Source: Methanobacteriota archaeon (GTDB lineage Archaea > Altiarchaeota > Altiarchaeia > IMC4 > QMZM01). From it: a stretch of 5,845 bases of DNA. The DNA lies in assembly GCA_903930485.1 (NCBI GenBank), contig CAIYYO010000252.1:1-5845 (forward strand), given 5' to 3'. The position numbers were made by a program, and so were the translations under genes. The notes beneath the pieces are model-generated. The model had not been told where the DNA came from, made no database searches, and worked only from the letters and a program-made list of their open reading frames with translations. Of this stretch, positions 1 through 5,818 are shown in pieces (the first letter of the stretch is position 1; every line of letters starts with the position of its first letter).

Positions 1-87
1 ACTCATAATGATTTAGGTATAAATAAATATTGTGTATACTACATCGTTTTCTGAAACTAAGTGGAAAAGCCTATCCTCATTTTACCA

Positions 88-105
88 CAAGAAAAATATT
101 TTTTG
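88..105. terminator. AT-rich palindrome with T-run, possible terminator
   Basis: The 18 bases form a palindrome around AAAAATATTTTT with flanking CAA and TTG; the only imperfect pair is a G opposite a T. Read on the minus strand it gives a T-rich run about 100 bases past the stop of the dihydropteroate-synthase-related gene. Archaeal RNA polymerase commonly terminates at such U-rich tracts. It is nearly symmetric, so it could act in both directions. This is inferred from composition and position only. Confidence 0.3.
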
Positions 106-121
106 AATTGCGTATAACTCA

Positions 122-150
122 GTTTTATGCGAAGAAACTTCGCATAAAAC
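122..150. repeat. Perfect 13-bp inverted repeat with AAA loop
   Basis: The left arm GTTTTATGCGAAG (122-134) is the exact reverse complement of the right arm CTTCGCATAAAAC (138-150), separated only by AAA. A 13-bp perfect stem in otherwise AT-rich non-coding DNA is unlikely by chance. It lies about 55 bases past the stop of the minus-strand gene at 204-1721, so it may form an RNA 3' end or stability hairpin, with the T-rich tract at 88-105 following it. It could instead be a recombinase site, since its symmetry is close to the 11-bp arm plus short spacer layout of Xer sites. The function is unknown. Confidence 0.6.
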
Positions 151-203
151 CTGTTATGGGTATGTTAAGCGAACTTTGTTTTTCTTTTTTGCCCTTATTC
201 TGT

Positions 204-1721
204 CTAAAACAATTCCCCGTCCTGCACGTAATCCTTCCCCAGCCGCAGCGCGGTCTCGGCTTTGTATAATTCCTTGCCGAGGTACGCGGAATGGCCGGGA
301 TCCTTCACCAGCCCTCTGCCGATCAGTTCTTTGTAGACGTCTTCGGCCTTGTTGCCGGTTACTCTGATCGCGGGTTTTTTGCCGATGTAGAGTACTGCGT
401 TTATCTTGTCGGTTAAATAGATCTTGTAGAACCTGTCGTCCAGTTTTATTTTGTGCTTCTGAGATGCCTCGATGGTCTGGATCGTTTTTTCCTCCGCATC
501 CGTTGGTTCGTTCCTTCTTTTGTCTTTGAGGATGAGCAGATCTATTCCGAGGTCTTTTGGGCTTTGTTTCTGTGTCTTGGACAGGTACATCATCTTTGCA
601 GCCTCCGCAAGCTCGCGGACGGAGCCGCGGGTCTTAGGGCTGGCCTCGGTCGTGAAAAGGAGGTCTATGTCCAGTTCTGATGCGATGCCTGCCAGGATGG
701 CATTGGCTCCGGGCGAGTCGGCGTCCAGCAGTTCCGTGACGTTTCCTGCGCCTAGGAGCATGGGCACGTCTGGATTATTTTCCCTGAATAAAGCGTATGC
801 CCTCAGGGATTCGGTGAATCCTGAGTTCAAGGGAAATAGCACCGGGTCTGCGAACGCCTTCTTTCCTCCCGACTTATTAAGGAGTTTTTCGAGCAGGGCC
901 ACCCTTTTAGGGCTTTCATGAGGGATCGCGCCTTTGGCGTCTTTCGGTATGAGGACGTATGGGACGTCGATCGAATCGATCAGATGCACGTTCGACAAAC
1001 CGATGCTGAGTACAAGGTCTATGTCGGCATCCGCGGCCGACAGGATCTCTTTGTCGTTGTAGGAGTCGATGGATAGCGGCGCGCGTATCGTTTTGCGTAG
1101 GGTTTCTATCATCGGTCCTATTTTGCCGGAGTTATCTTCGCTTGCGACCATGCCGAGGTCTATTACCTCCGCTCCGCATGAAACGTAGTACTTCGCCTTG
1201 TTCATGAGCTCTTCCGGAGTTTGATGGGGGGCGTCGTTTATCTCCGCAACCACGTGGCCTGTTCCGGAACCGATGTAGACTTTTTCCTTCCTGCCTATCG
1301 TGTACAGGTATTTCTCAGGCCTGTGGTACGCCTTTTCCAGCGCCTTGACTGTCTCTTTCAATAATTCTTTCGATGCCAGTTCGTCTGCCGGCGTCGTGGG
1401 TGAAAGATTAACCTTATCCTTCAGGGCTTTTTCCATGATCGGCGGCAGGTCTGAAACGTTCCTCGGCCCCTTGAAGCAGGGTATCCCGAATCGTTCGGTA
1501 ACCATGGACGCGTCCCCGCAGACCTCGCCGGGTATGATGATCATCGATGCGCCTTTGAGGTCTTTTCCTTCAAGCTCTTTGGCGATGGCTTCAATGGAGA
1601 GGAATGCGGCCACGTCGACGGCGCTTTCATGGATTATTACGTTGGCCTTGATGTTTTGCGCGATTTTGCGGGCCGCGCCCGCGGCTTTTCGGCCTGTTAT
1701 CAATATTATGGTCTTTTTCAT
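204..1721 (-). CDS. Archaeal dihydropteroate synthase-related protein (TIGR00284 type)
   Basis: This 505-residue protein matches the archaeal dihydropteroate-synthase-related family (compare MJ0107 of Methanocaldococcus). Three regions are visible. An N-terminal Rossmann-like segment (about 1-150) opens with KKTIILITGRKAA. A central pterin-binding barrel (about 155-385) carries GAEVIDLGMVAS (183-194), PLSIDS (215-220) and GAGNVTELLDADSPGANA (324-341), echoing the ID-G, SID and N-motifs of true DHPS. A C-terminal domain (about 390-505) resembles the small DUF4346-like unit known to be fused in this family. From family knowledge it probably acts in methanopterin or folate-like C1 carrier synthesis in the cytoplasm, but the reaction is not established. 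The ATG at 1721 fits the conserved N-terminus; no Shine-Dalgarno site is seen. It ends in TAG, with a TAA two codons further on. It is transcribed divergently from the archaeosortase gene. Confidence 0.88.
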   Translation of the reverse strand: MKKTIILITGRKAAGAARKIAQNIKANVIIHESAVDVAAFLSIEAIAKELEGKDLKGASMIIIPGEVCGDASMVTERFGIPCFKGPRNVSDLPPIMEKALKDKVNLSPTTPADELASKELLKETVKALEKAYHRPEKYLYTIGRKEKVYIGSGTGHVVAEINDAPHQTPEELMNKAKYYVSCGAEVIDLGMVASEDNSGKIGPMIETLRKTIRAPLSIDSYNDKEILSAADADIDLVLSIGLSNVHLIDSIDVPYVLIPKDAKGAIPHESPKRVALLEKLLNKSGGKKAFADPVLFPLNSGFTESLRAYALFRENNPDVPMLLGAGNVTELLDADSPGANAILAGIASELDIDLLFTTEASPKTRGSVRELAEAAKMMYLSKTQKQSPKDLGIDLLILKDKRRNEPTDAEEKTIQTIEASQKHKIKLDDRFYKIYLTDKINAVLYIGKKPAIRVTGNKAEDVYKELIGRGLVKDPGHSAYLGKELYKAETALRLGKDYVQDGELF

Positions 1722-1758
1722 TCCATTAATTAATATTGGGTTCCAAATTATGTATAAT
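1722..1758. promoter_or_regulatory. Compact divergent promoter region with two facing TATA-like boxes
   Basis: Only 35 bases separate the two starts (1721 minus, 1757 plus). For the plus gene, the AT-rich box ATTAATTAATATT at 1725-1737 lies 20-32 bases before the ATG at 1757. For the minus gene, ATTATACATAATTT (reverse complement of 1745-1758) lies 24-37 bases before its ATG. Each box therefore sits next to the other gene's start, and no Shine-Dalgarno site precedes either ATG. This fits leaderless archaeal transcription on both sides, with the two preinitiation complexes unlikely to be bound at once. Inferred from spacing and composition. Confidence 0.5.
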
Positions 1759-2656
1759 GTTTAAAAAAGTCCTTTACTGGTTTGTTTTCTCATCAATCGC
1801 TCTCGTCGCCTGGTTTATATATTTGCCAGAGAGCCTTTTAAGCGACATGGTCTTGTTCATCTGGGCCATTTCCGGAGCTGTCGTGCTTTACAACGCCCGG
1901 AAAAAGCAATCACGGCCGATGGCGCCTAACGAGAGATATGCAGCCCTCCTCATCGGCGTGGGCATAATACTCCTCAGTTTCATAAACAACATATTCGGTC
2001 TTTTAGGCATCCAGGAGACCTTCTGGAATCCTCCGTACTCCCTGGGCGAGTTCTCCATACTCCTCACAGGGGCATCGATACTATTTTACACGTCCCTCGG
2101 GAACCGTAACCTGCTCCTTCCCGCAGCTTTCCCTGCTTTTACGGAAATAGTCTACCAGCTTTACTCCATCTATCTAAGGAGCATAGACGTCTTTGCGGAA
2201 TCCCTTACCGGCCCCTCGGCATACCTCAGCACCGCAGTATTGAACCTTTTAGGGATCAAGGCCTCGCTGGCTCCGGATTACGTGATACGGTTCCTGTCGA
2301 GGGCGGGCGAACTGGTGCAGATACGGATAGTCTCGGACTGTTCCGGGATATGGTCGCTGTCCGCGTTTGCAGCCTCGGTATTGATCGTCTCGATGGCCTT
2401 CCCGCAGATGCTTTCAAAGAAAGGGCTCGTCTATCTGTCGATCGGATTAGTCGGAACGTACGCGTCGAACATATTGCGGGTGGTGGCGATCTGCGCGAGC
2501 GCGTACATGTACGGCGAATCCGGGCTTGCAGAATCGGTTCACCTGCACGCGGGCTGGATAGCGTTCTCGGGCTGGATGCTCATCTACTGGTATTTTGTTT
2601 TCTCGCGGTTCTTGCTCGCGAAACCACCCTCAGGTAAAGCGTTGTCAGGGCGATGA
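1757..2656 (+). CDS. Exosortase/archaeosortase family membrane transpeptidase
   Basis: This is a 299-residue multi-pass membrane protein. The exosortase/archaeosortase catalytic triad is visible: Cys195 in SDCSGIWSL, Arg241 in ASNILRVV, and His262 (or His264) in HLHAGWIAF, where His262 has the HxxxG spacing. Hydrophobic spans lie at about 5-22, 30-45, 62-84, 98-111, 120-140, 199-216, 224-248 and 266-287, with the three catalytic segments in the last ones. Such enzymes cut C-terminal sorting tails of secreted proteins outside the membrane and attach them to lipid. The subfamily (ArtA-ArtF or other) and the target motif cannot be told from this window, and no neighbour carries a recognisable tail. 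I chose the ATG at 1757; an in-frame TTG at 1736 would add seven residues and overlap the promoter. The 3' end overlaps the convergent hydrolase gene by 77 bp. It stops at TGA. Confidence 0.85.
   Translation: MFKKVLYWFVFSSIALVAWFIYLPESLLSDMVLFIWAISGAVVLYNARKKQSRPMAPNERYAALLIGVGIILLSFINNIFGLLGIQETFWNPPYSLGEFSILLTGASILFYTSLGNRNLLLPAAFPAFTEIVYQLYSIYLRSIDVFAESLTGPSAYLSTAVLNLLGIKASLAPDYVIRFLSRAGELVQIRIVSDCSGIWSLSAFAASVLIVSMAFPQMLSKKGLVYLSIGLVGTYASNILRVVAICASAYMYGESGLAESVHLHAGWIAFSGWMLIYWYFVFSRFLLAKPPSGKALSGR
2580..2656. other. 77-bp convergent coding overlap
   Basis: The plus-strand archaeosortase gene reads to TGA at 2654-2656, while the minus-strand hydrolase gene reads to TGA at 2580-2582, so 77 bases code on both strands. 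For the archaeosortase this covers the end of the last membrane span and a Gly/Ser/Lys/Arg tail; for the hydrolase it covers the end of its last span and a basic tail. No intergenic terminator is possible between them, so their mRNAs must be complementary at their 3' ends. Confidence 0.85.
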
Positions 2657-3107
2657 TGGCGTAATACGCTGCAAGCGCGATCCCTGCCTTTCCGATCACT
2701 GGCTTGTCCGTCTCCTGGAAGAGGTCGATCTCCCAGTTGTCCGGTATCTGGTATAGTTTCTCGCTGAAGGGATAGAACAGGGGTATGCCGAATACGCCTT
2801 CTATCATGTCTGCCGTCAGATGCCCACACAGCATCACAGTCAGGATCAGGAAGTACTGCTTGTACCTGTTTAGCCGTTCACTTGAGCCGAGGAGGGCGTA
2901 GATGAACAGCAGGGCTAGGATGATAAAGACATTGTGCAGGATCTCTGTGGAGACGTTCACGTACTGCAGGAAGTGGTCGACGTCTACGAGCAGCGACAAG
3001 ACTGATAATAGCACGAGAGACTTTATGCTGCATTCGACCTTTCCCGCCTTCACGAGGACGTAGCCCCCGGATAAGGAGGTTACGAAGTGGAATAATGCAT
3101 CCCTCAC
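2580..3107 (-). CDS. YdjM/DUF457-type membrane-bound metal-dependent hydrolase
   Basis: This 175-residue membrane protein has the histidine/aspartate pattern of the YdjM (DUF457) inner-membrane putative hydrolases: His7 near the N-terminus, VDVDHF (41-46), His58 in LHNVFI, and GHLTADMIEG (95-104), followed by PLFYPFS (109-115). Hydrophobic segments lie at about 30-45, 57-73, 84-97 and 138-160. The conserved acidic and His residues probably bind metal at the membrane; the substrate is unknown. The GTG start at 3107 overlaps the stop of the upstream lipoprotein gene (GTGA, 3104-3107), which suggests translational coupling as the last gene of the operon. This start keeps conserved His7. The C-terminus is a basic tail (residues about 160-175) whose DNA is shared antisense with the archaeosortase 3' end. 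Confidence 0.75.
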   Translation of the reverse strand: MRDALFHFVTSLSGGYVLVKAGKVECSIKSLVLLSVLSLLVDVDHFLQYVNVSTEILHNVFIILALLFIYALLGSSERLNRYKQYFLILTVMLCGHLTADMIEGVFGIPLFYPFSEKLYQIPDNWEIDLFQETDKPVIGKAGIALAAYYAIIALTTLYLRVVSRARTARKQNTSR

Positions 3108-4942
3108 TTCGCAGCGCCTGCGTCGCCGGTATACAGTTCGACTTCCTGGACCTTGATGGCCGAGCCGGTCGCTGACGTATAGTAGCCGAGTCTGAGGTCT
3201 AAGGACTTAGGGCCGGATGCAATCAGGCTTGATGCGTCGAGTTCCTGGTAGCTTATGTTCAGGCCTCTGCCGCACTTGGACGCATGCGGGTTGTAAGGAA
3301 CGTCGATGAACCGGCCCTCGTCTATCCCGTCTGTGCCGGGCTTGTAGGCGTATACCCTCCAGAACGAACCGGCCGGCTTCGCGGAACCCTGGGCGCTGAA
3401 ATATACGATGATCTTTAATACTACGGGCTTCTTCTTGGCGGCGTTCTTGTGCAGGACCATGTAACTGATGCCCAGTCTTCCCGCGTCCGTGCAAGCATAG
3501 TATAAGGCTCCGGGCTTATCGGAAAAACCCTTGTCCGACTCCGCATTAGTCGCATTGATACCCTGGCCGAGGCCTTCCGAATCGTTGAAAGCCGTGAGCG
3601 AATACGCGTAGACGTTAGGGTCGCAGGAATCAGGGCTGCCGAGCTCTCGGTCGCTCCATGAATAGAACACGACAGAGTCAAAATGGTCTACGTACTGCTC
3701 GGAAACGGAGTCCTGCGGGCATATCTGGGTGTCCAGGAGCAGGACCCTGAATGCGGCTTTGCCCGAGCCCATGTTGCCGTAGGAGTCGTTGCAGTAGACC
3801 ACGATGCTGTTCGCGCCTACGCCCGCAGAGATCTGGCTCCCGTTCTTTGCGGTATAATTCTGTCCGCCATTGATCGAATAGCCGCACCAGCTCGTTGATT
3901 CGTTCACGTCGAACGTGAAGTTGAGCAATCTTGAATTGTACAGGATGTTTGCCGGCGAAGTTATGGAGACCGTCGGAGGAGACTTGTCCCTTCGACCCTC
4001 CGGGCAGGGCATGCATTCGCCTCCGCAGTCGGCGGACTCTTCCCCCTTGTCCATTATCCTGTTGAAGCAATGGCACGGCGCGCATGAGCCTCCGCAGTCG
4101 ACTCCGGTCTCGTCCTGGTCGAGCTGGTTGTCGAAGCATTTCTTGTCGAAGCATCTGTTATCCCCCTGGATGCATTGCTCGCTTCCGCCGCATGTCTTGT
4201 ATGACTCGCTCTTTAGGACAGAGTCGCACTTTGAGAGTATCGTTCCAGGGCTCGCGCACCTGTAATACTGGTATTGCCTCTCGATGACTGAACTATCCAG
4301 GCAGGCGTATCCTATCGTGTCCTCGCTTCCGCAGTCCGAATTCTTGCTGCATTCGATTCCGCCGGGCAGGGTCCAGGCATAGACTGAGGCGTATTCATAT
4401 CCGTTGACGTCTTCTGCGAGCCCTATCAGCCTTATTATCGAGTTGCCGAAGGTTATGTCGCGGGCGCCGTCGACTCCTGATGCGGCGTATCCCAGCGTCA
4501 GACCTTTGCCTTTTACGGTAATCATGGGACCTTCGTCGCTCTTCTCTATTGAAAGATTGTATCCGCCGTATTCGGTCTCGGCTAATTCGGACAGGCACAG
4601 CTTGACGGTCTTCGCAGCAGGCTTCAGGACGTCCGCGTTCTCGATGGGATCGCAGCCGGACACAGTCTGTTCGTCCTGGTCCGGGATCGTCGTCGTTGTC
4701 GTCGGCGGGGTATCGGCCGAGTTATTGTCCTGGACGGTGTTGTTTTCTTCGACGTCGCAAATACCGTTGCCGTCGATGTCAAGGCAGCAATTCGATCCGG
4801 ACTGGATGTATGGCTTGGAGCATGAAACGGTCTTGTTCGATTCCGTGAGCGGCCCGCCGGCGTCGCTCGCGCATCCCGCCAAAAGCAGCAGGAGCGCCAG
4901 GGAAACGGTCAGGCATCCGATATGTAGCGCAGTATTTTTCAT
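3104..4942 (-). CDS. Large cysteine-rich lipoprotein with EF-hand-like loop and tandem CGG repeats
   Basis: This is a 612-residue exported protein of unrecognised overall family. A signal peptide ends in the lipobox LAGC (21-24), so Cys24 is probably lipidated. In order follow an EF-hand-like calcium loop DIDGNGICDVEE (55-66: D55, D57, N59, D63, E66); a Thr/Pro linker (78-91); a mixed domain (about 97-195); and a Cys-rich region (198-313) containing two tandem 23-residue units (269-291, 292-314) with DCGG-x-C-x-P-C. Then comes an Ig-like extracellular segment starting SPPTVSITSP (321-330), with paired Cys353 and Cys384, and a long beta-rich C-terminal domain (about 405-612). I count twelve N-x-S/T sequons, consistent with surface glycosylation. 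The C-terminus has no sortase tail. It starts two bases after the stop of the upstream small secreted protein gene and overlaps the hydrolase gene by four. Binding of a surface ligand or sugar is only a guess. Confidence 0.75.
   Translation of the reverse strand: MKNTALHIGCLTVSLALLLLLAGCASDAGGPLTESNKTVSCSKPYIQSGSNCCLDIDGNGICDVEENNTVQDNNSADTPPTTTTTIPDQDEQTVSGCDPIENADVLKPAAKTVKLCLSELAETEYGGYNLSIEKSDEGPMITVKGKGLTLGYAASGVDGARDITFGNSIIRLIGLAEDVNGYEYASVYAWTLPGGIECSKNSDCGSEDTIGYACLDSSVIERQYQYYRCASPGTILSKCDSVLKSESYKTCGGSEQCIQGDNRCFDKKCFDNQLDQDETGVDCGGSCAPCHCFNRIMDKGEESADCGGECMPCPEGRRDKSPPTVSITSPANILYNSRLLNFTFDVNESTSWCGYSINGGQNYTAKNGSQISAGVGANSIVVYCNDSYGNMGSGKAAFRVLLLDTQICPQDSVSEQYVDHFDSVVFYSWSDRELGSPDSCDPNVYAYSLTAFNDSEGLGQGINATNAESDKGFSDKPGALYYACTDAGRLGISYMVLHKNAAKKKPVVLKIIVYFSAQGSAKPAGSFWRVYAYKPGTDGIDEGRFIDVPYNPHASKCGRGLNISYQELDASSLIASGPKSLDLRLGYYTSATGSAIKVQEVELYTGDAGAAK
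4001..4138 (-). repeat. Two tandem 23-codon Cys-rich repeats in the lipoprotein gene
   Basis: Residues 269-291 and 292-314 of the lipoprotein are adjacent units sharing the plan C-F-(D/N)-x4-D-x-(D/G)-E-x3-D-C-G-G-x-C-x-P-C. Each has four Cys at matching places (269/292, 283/306, 287/310, 290/313) and an acidic stretch before DCGG. Similar units recur in archaeal and bacterial surface proteins, where the Cys presumably form disulfides. The codons of the two units have diverged, so the duplication looks old rather than recent. Confidence 0.7.
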
Positions 4943-4944
4943 TT

Positions 4945-5349
4945 TTATTGCTTTCCTTTCAGCCAGTAGTGTACTTCGTAGTTCTCTTTCCCGTTGTTTA
5001 GAAGGACGGTCACTTTCAGCGGGAATGCCTGATCCTTTGGAACGTCGAACGACAATGTCTCTTCCTTAATCCCGCCGTCTGCGAGTGAGAACTCTTTCTC
5101 CATCGCCTGGCTCTTCCCGAGAAAGACCTTGACGTCGTAACCCGTGCTCTTCTTTTCGAAAGACTTCACGCCGTAAGTGAAAGAGATCTTGCTTCCTGTA
5201 ACGTAGTTCTGGTATGAGCCGGGCTTCAGGTAAAAGGACGTATACGAGTCGCTGACGGTGTCGGCTGCGAGAAGGACCGTTGCCAGGAGTCCTACGGCTA
5301 TGGCTGCGATCGCGGTCTTGCCGATGATGTTGTCGTTGTCCGGGCACAT
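4945..5349 (-). CDS. Small secreted or membrane-anchored beta-rich protein, unknown function
   Basis: This 134-residue protein has a hydrophobic N-terminal segment at about 12-29 (TAIAAIAVGLLATVLLAA), which is a signal peptide or an anchor. An extracytoplasmic domain of about 100 residues follows, rich in alternating beta-strand patterns. It runs from SFYLKP through SKISFTYGVKSFE (53-65), YDVKVFLG and FPLKVTVLLNNGKENYEVHYWLKG (109-132). The plan, with an FY-L start, a strand-pair middle and a closing Y-x-L/V-H-x-W-L strand, reminds me of the extracellular part of DUF1616-type archaeal proteins, but I am not confident. It is the first gene of the operon with the lipoprotein (2-bp gap) and the membrane hydrolase. 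The ATG at 5349 lies 24-33 bases below a TATA-like box and lacks a Shine-Dalgarno site, consistent with a leaderless start. Confidence 0.65.
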   Translation of the reverse strand: MCPDNDNIIGKTAIAAIAVGLLATVLLAADTVSDSYTSFYLKPGSYQNYVTGSKISFTYGVKSFEKKSTGYDVKVFLGKSQAMEKEFSLADGGIKEETLSFDVPKDQAFPLKVTVLLNNGKENYEVHYWLKGKQ

Positions 5350-5428
5350 AGATATAATATAAAATTATATCCATATATATAGAACGATTACTATATATTA
5401 TTATAAAATATTAAACTTTATTCTGAAA
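5350..5428. promoter_or_regulatory. AT-rich divergent promoter region
   Basis: These 79 bases are almost entirely A and T and lie between divergent starts at 5349 (minus) and 5429 (plus). On the minus strand, CTATATATATGG (reverse complement of 5371-5382) lies about 22-33 bases before the ATG. On the plus strand, TTATAAAATA at 5401-5410 lies about 19-28 bases before the ATG at 5429. Both spacings fit archaeal TATA boxes for leaderless or very short-leader transcripts. Several overlapping TATA-like words exist, so the exact boxes are uncertain. Confidence 0.6.
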
Positions 5429-5818
5429 ATGGCCGAACATAAGTTAAAAGTCGGGGTCATAGGCGCGGGCTCGATGGGCCAGCACCACATCAGGGTCTAT
5501 TCGAACATGAAGAACGTCGAACTGATAGGCATCGCCGACGTACAGAAAGACCGGGTCAAATCTATTGCGGACAAGCATGGGACGAATTATTTCACGGACA
5601 AAAAAGACCTACTGAAAGAGAAACCCGATGCCGTATCCATCGCGGTGCCGACTGCACTACACAAGGATGCGGCCCTTGCTTATCAGGGCCGAAAAAACGA
5701 TGTTCGCGTCGACTACTGCAAGCAGGATTCATCCCTTCAGGATCTTAGCGTACCTTTTAGAAAGCGACCTGTTCACTTCATCGGCAAGTTCGTCGGCCTG
5801 CTCCTAAGTCATTTTTGA
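5429..5818 (+). pseudogene. Truncated Gfo/Idh/MocA-family NAD-dependent sugar dehydrogenase
   Basis: The first 83 or so residues are a clear Gfo/Idh/MocA N-terminal domain. They carry the nucleotide-binding GVIGAGSMGQHH (9-20, with G12, G14 and G17), acidic D37 closing the second strand (NAD preference), and AVPTALHKDAAL (72-83). The resemblance is closest, from memory, to archaeal UDP-GlcNAc 3-dehydrogenases of surface N-glycan synthesis. After about base 5680 the similarity stops: the expected EKP motif with the catalytic Lys, and the whole C-terminal substrate domain, are absent (full length is usually above 300 residues). The remaining codons to TGA 5816-5818 run antisense through a toxin-antitoxin remnant and are probably meaningless. 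The AT-rich promoter and start look intact, so a short product might still be made. A rearrangement or an assembly join would explain it. Confidence 0.75.
5672..5730 (-). pseudogene. PIN-domain (VapC-like) toxin, N-terminal remnant
   Basis: Read on the minus strand from 5719 to 5672, the codons give AVVDANIVFSALISKG. This is the hallmark opening of archaeal PIN-domain ribonuclease toxins (V-V-D-A-N-I-x-F-S-A-L-I), including the first catalytic Asp. The ATG at 5732-5730 overlaps the TGA of the preceding antitoxin frame, the usual vapBC arrangement. However, ATG-AAT is followed by CCTGCTTGC, which puts the motif out of frame. Removing one C gives MNLLAVVDANIVFSALI, so a one-base insertion is the simplest reading. 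The frame meets TAG at 5659-5657, and homology stops near 5672, where the dehydrogenase sequence begins. It is broken by both a frameshift and a truncation. This gene was found by reading the strand directly. Confidence 0.65.

Larger units (their letters stand above)
1..203. other. AT-rich intergenic region without a convincing gene
   Basis: This stretch is much richer in A and T than the coding regions and lies downstream of the stop of the dihydropteroate-synthase-related gene. I see no credible gene. The open frames are short, start on TTG or GTG, and are rich in Phe, Lys and Arg without family motifs. A 17-codon plus-strand tail ending at TGA 52-54 could be the end of a gene entering from the left, but nothing supports it. 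The recognisable structure is a perfect hairpin at 122-150, an AT palindrome at 88-105, and a plus-strand T-rich run at about 176-190 that could end plus-strand transcripts coming from the left. Confidence 0.5.

Noticed and set aside
1..54. Possible 17-codon C-terminus of a plus-strand gene entering from the left
   Set aside because: It is too short to judge, and the residues match nothing I recognise.
30..269. Plus-strand 79-codon open frame in the left flank
   Set aside because: It starts on TTG, runs over the hairpin and into the end of the DHPS-related gene, and shows no family motif.
472..921. Plus-strand 149-codon frame inside the DHPS-related gene
   Set aside because: It is antisense to a well-supported conserved gene, has a Ser/Arg-rich shadow composition, and has no promoter or ribosome site.
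1736..1756. Upstream TTG start for the archaeosortase
   Set aside because: It adds seven residues before a good N-terminal membrane segment and would lie within the likely promoter; the ATG at 1757 is better placed below the TATA-like box.
4404..5069. Plus-strand 221-codon frame antisense to the lipoprotein and the small secreted protein
   Set aside because: It spans two genes on the other strand and their junction. It has Ser/Arg-rich shadow composition and no motifs.
5679..5729. Plus-strand +1 frame reading LIRAEKTMF then ASTTASRI, resembling a dehydrogenase continuation lacking its EKP motif
   Set aside because: It needs both a frameshift and a deletion, while the opposite strand gives a much stronger PIN-toxin signature over the same bases.
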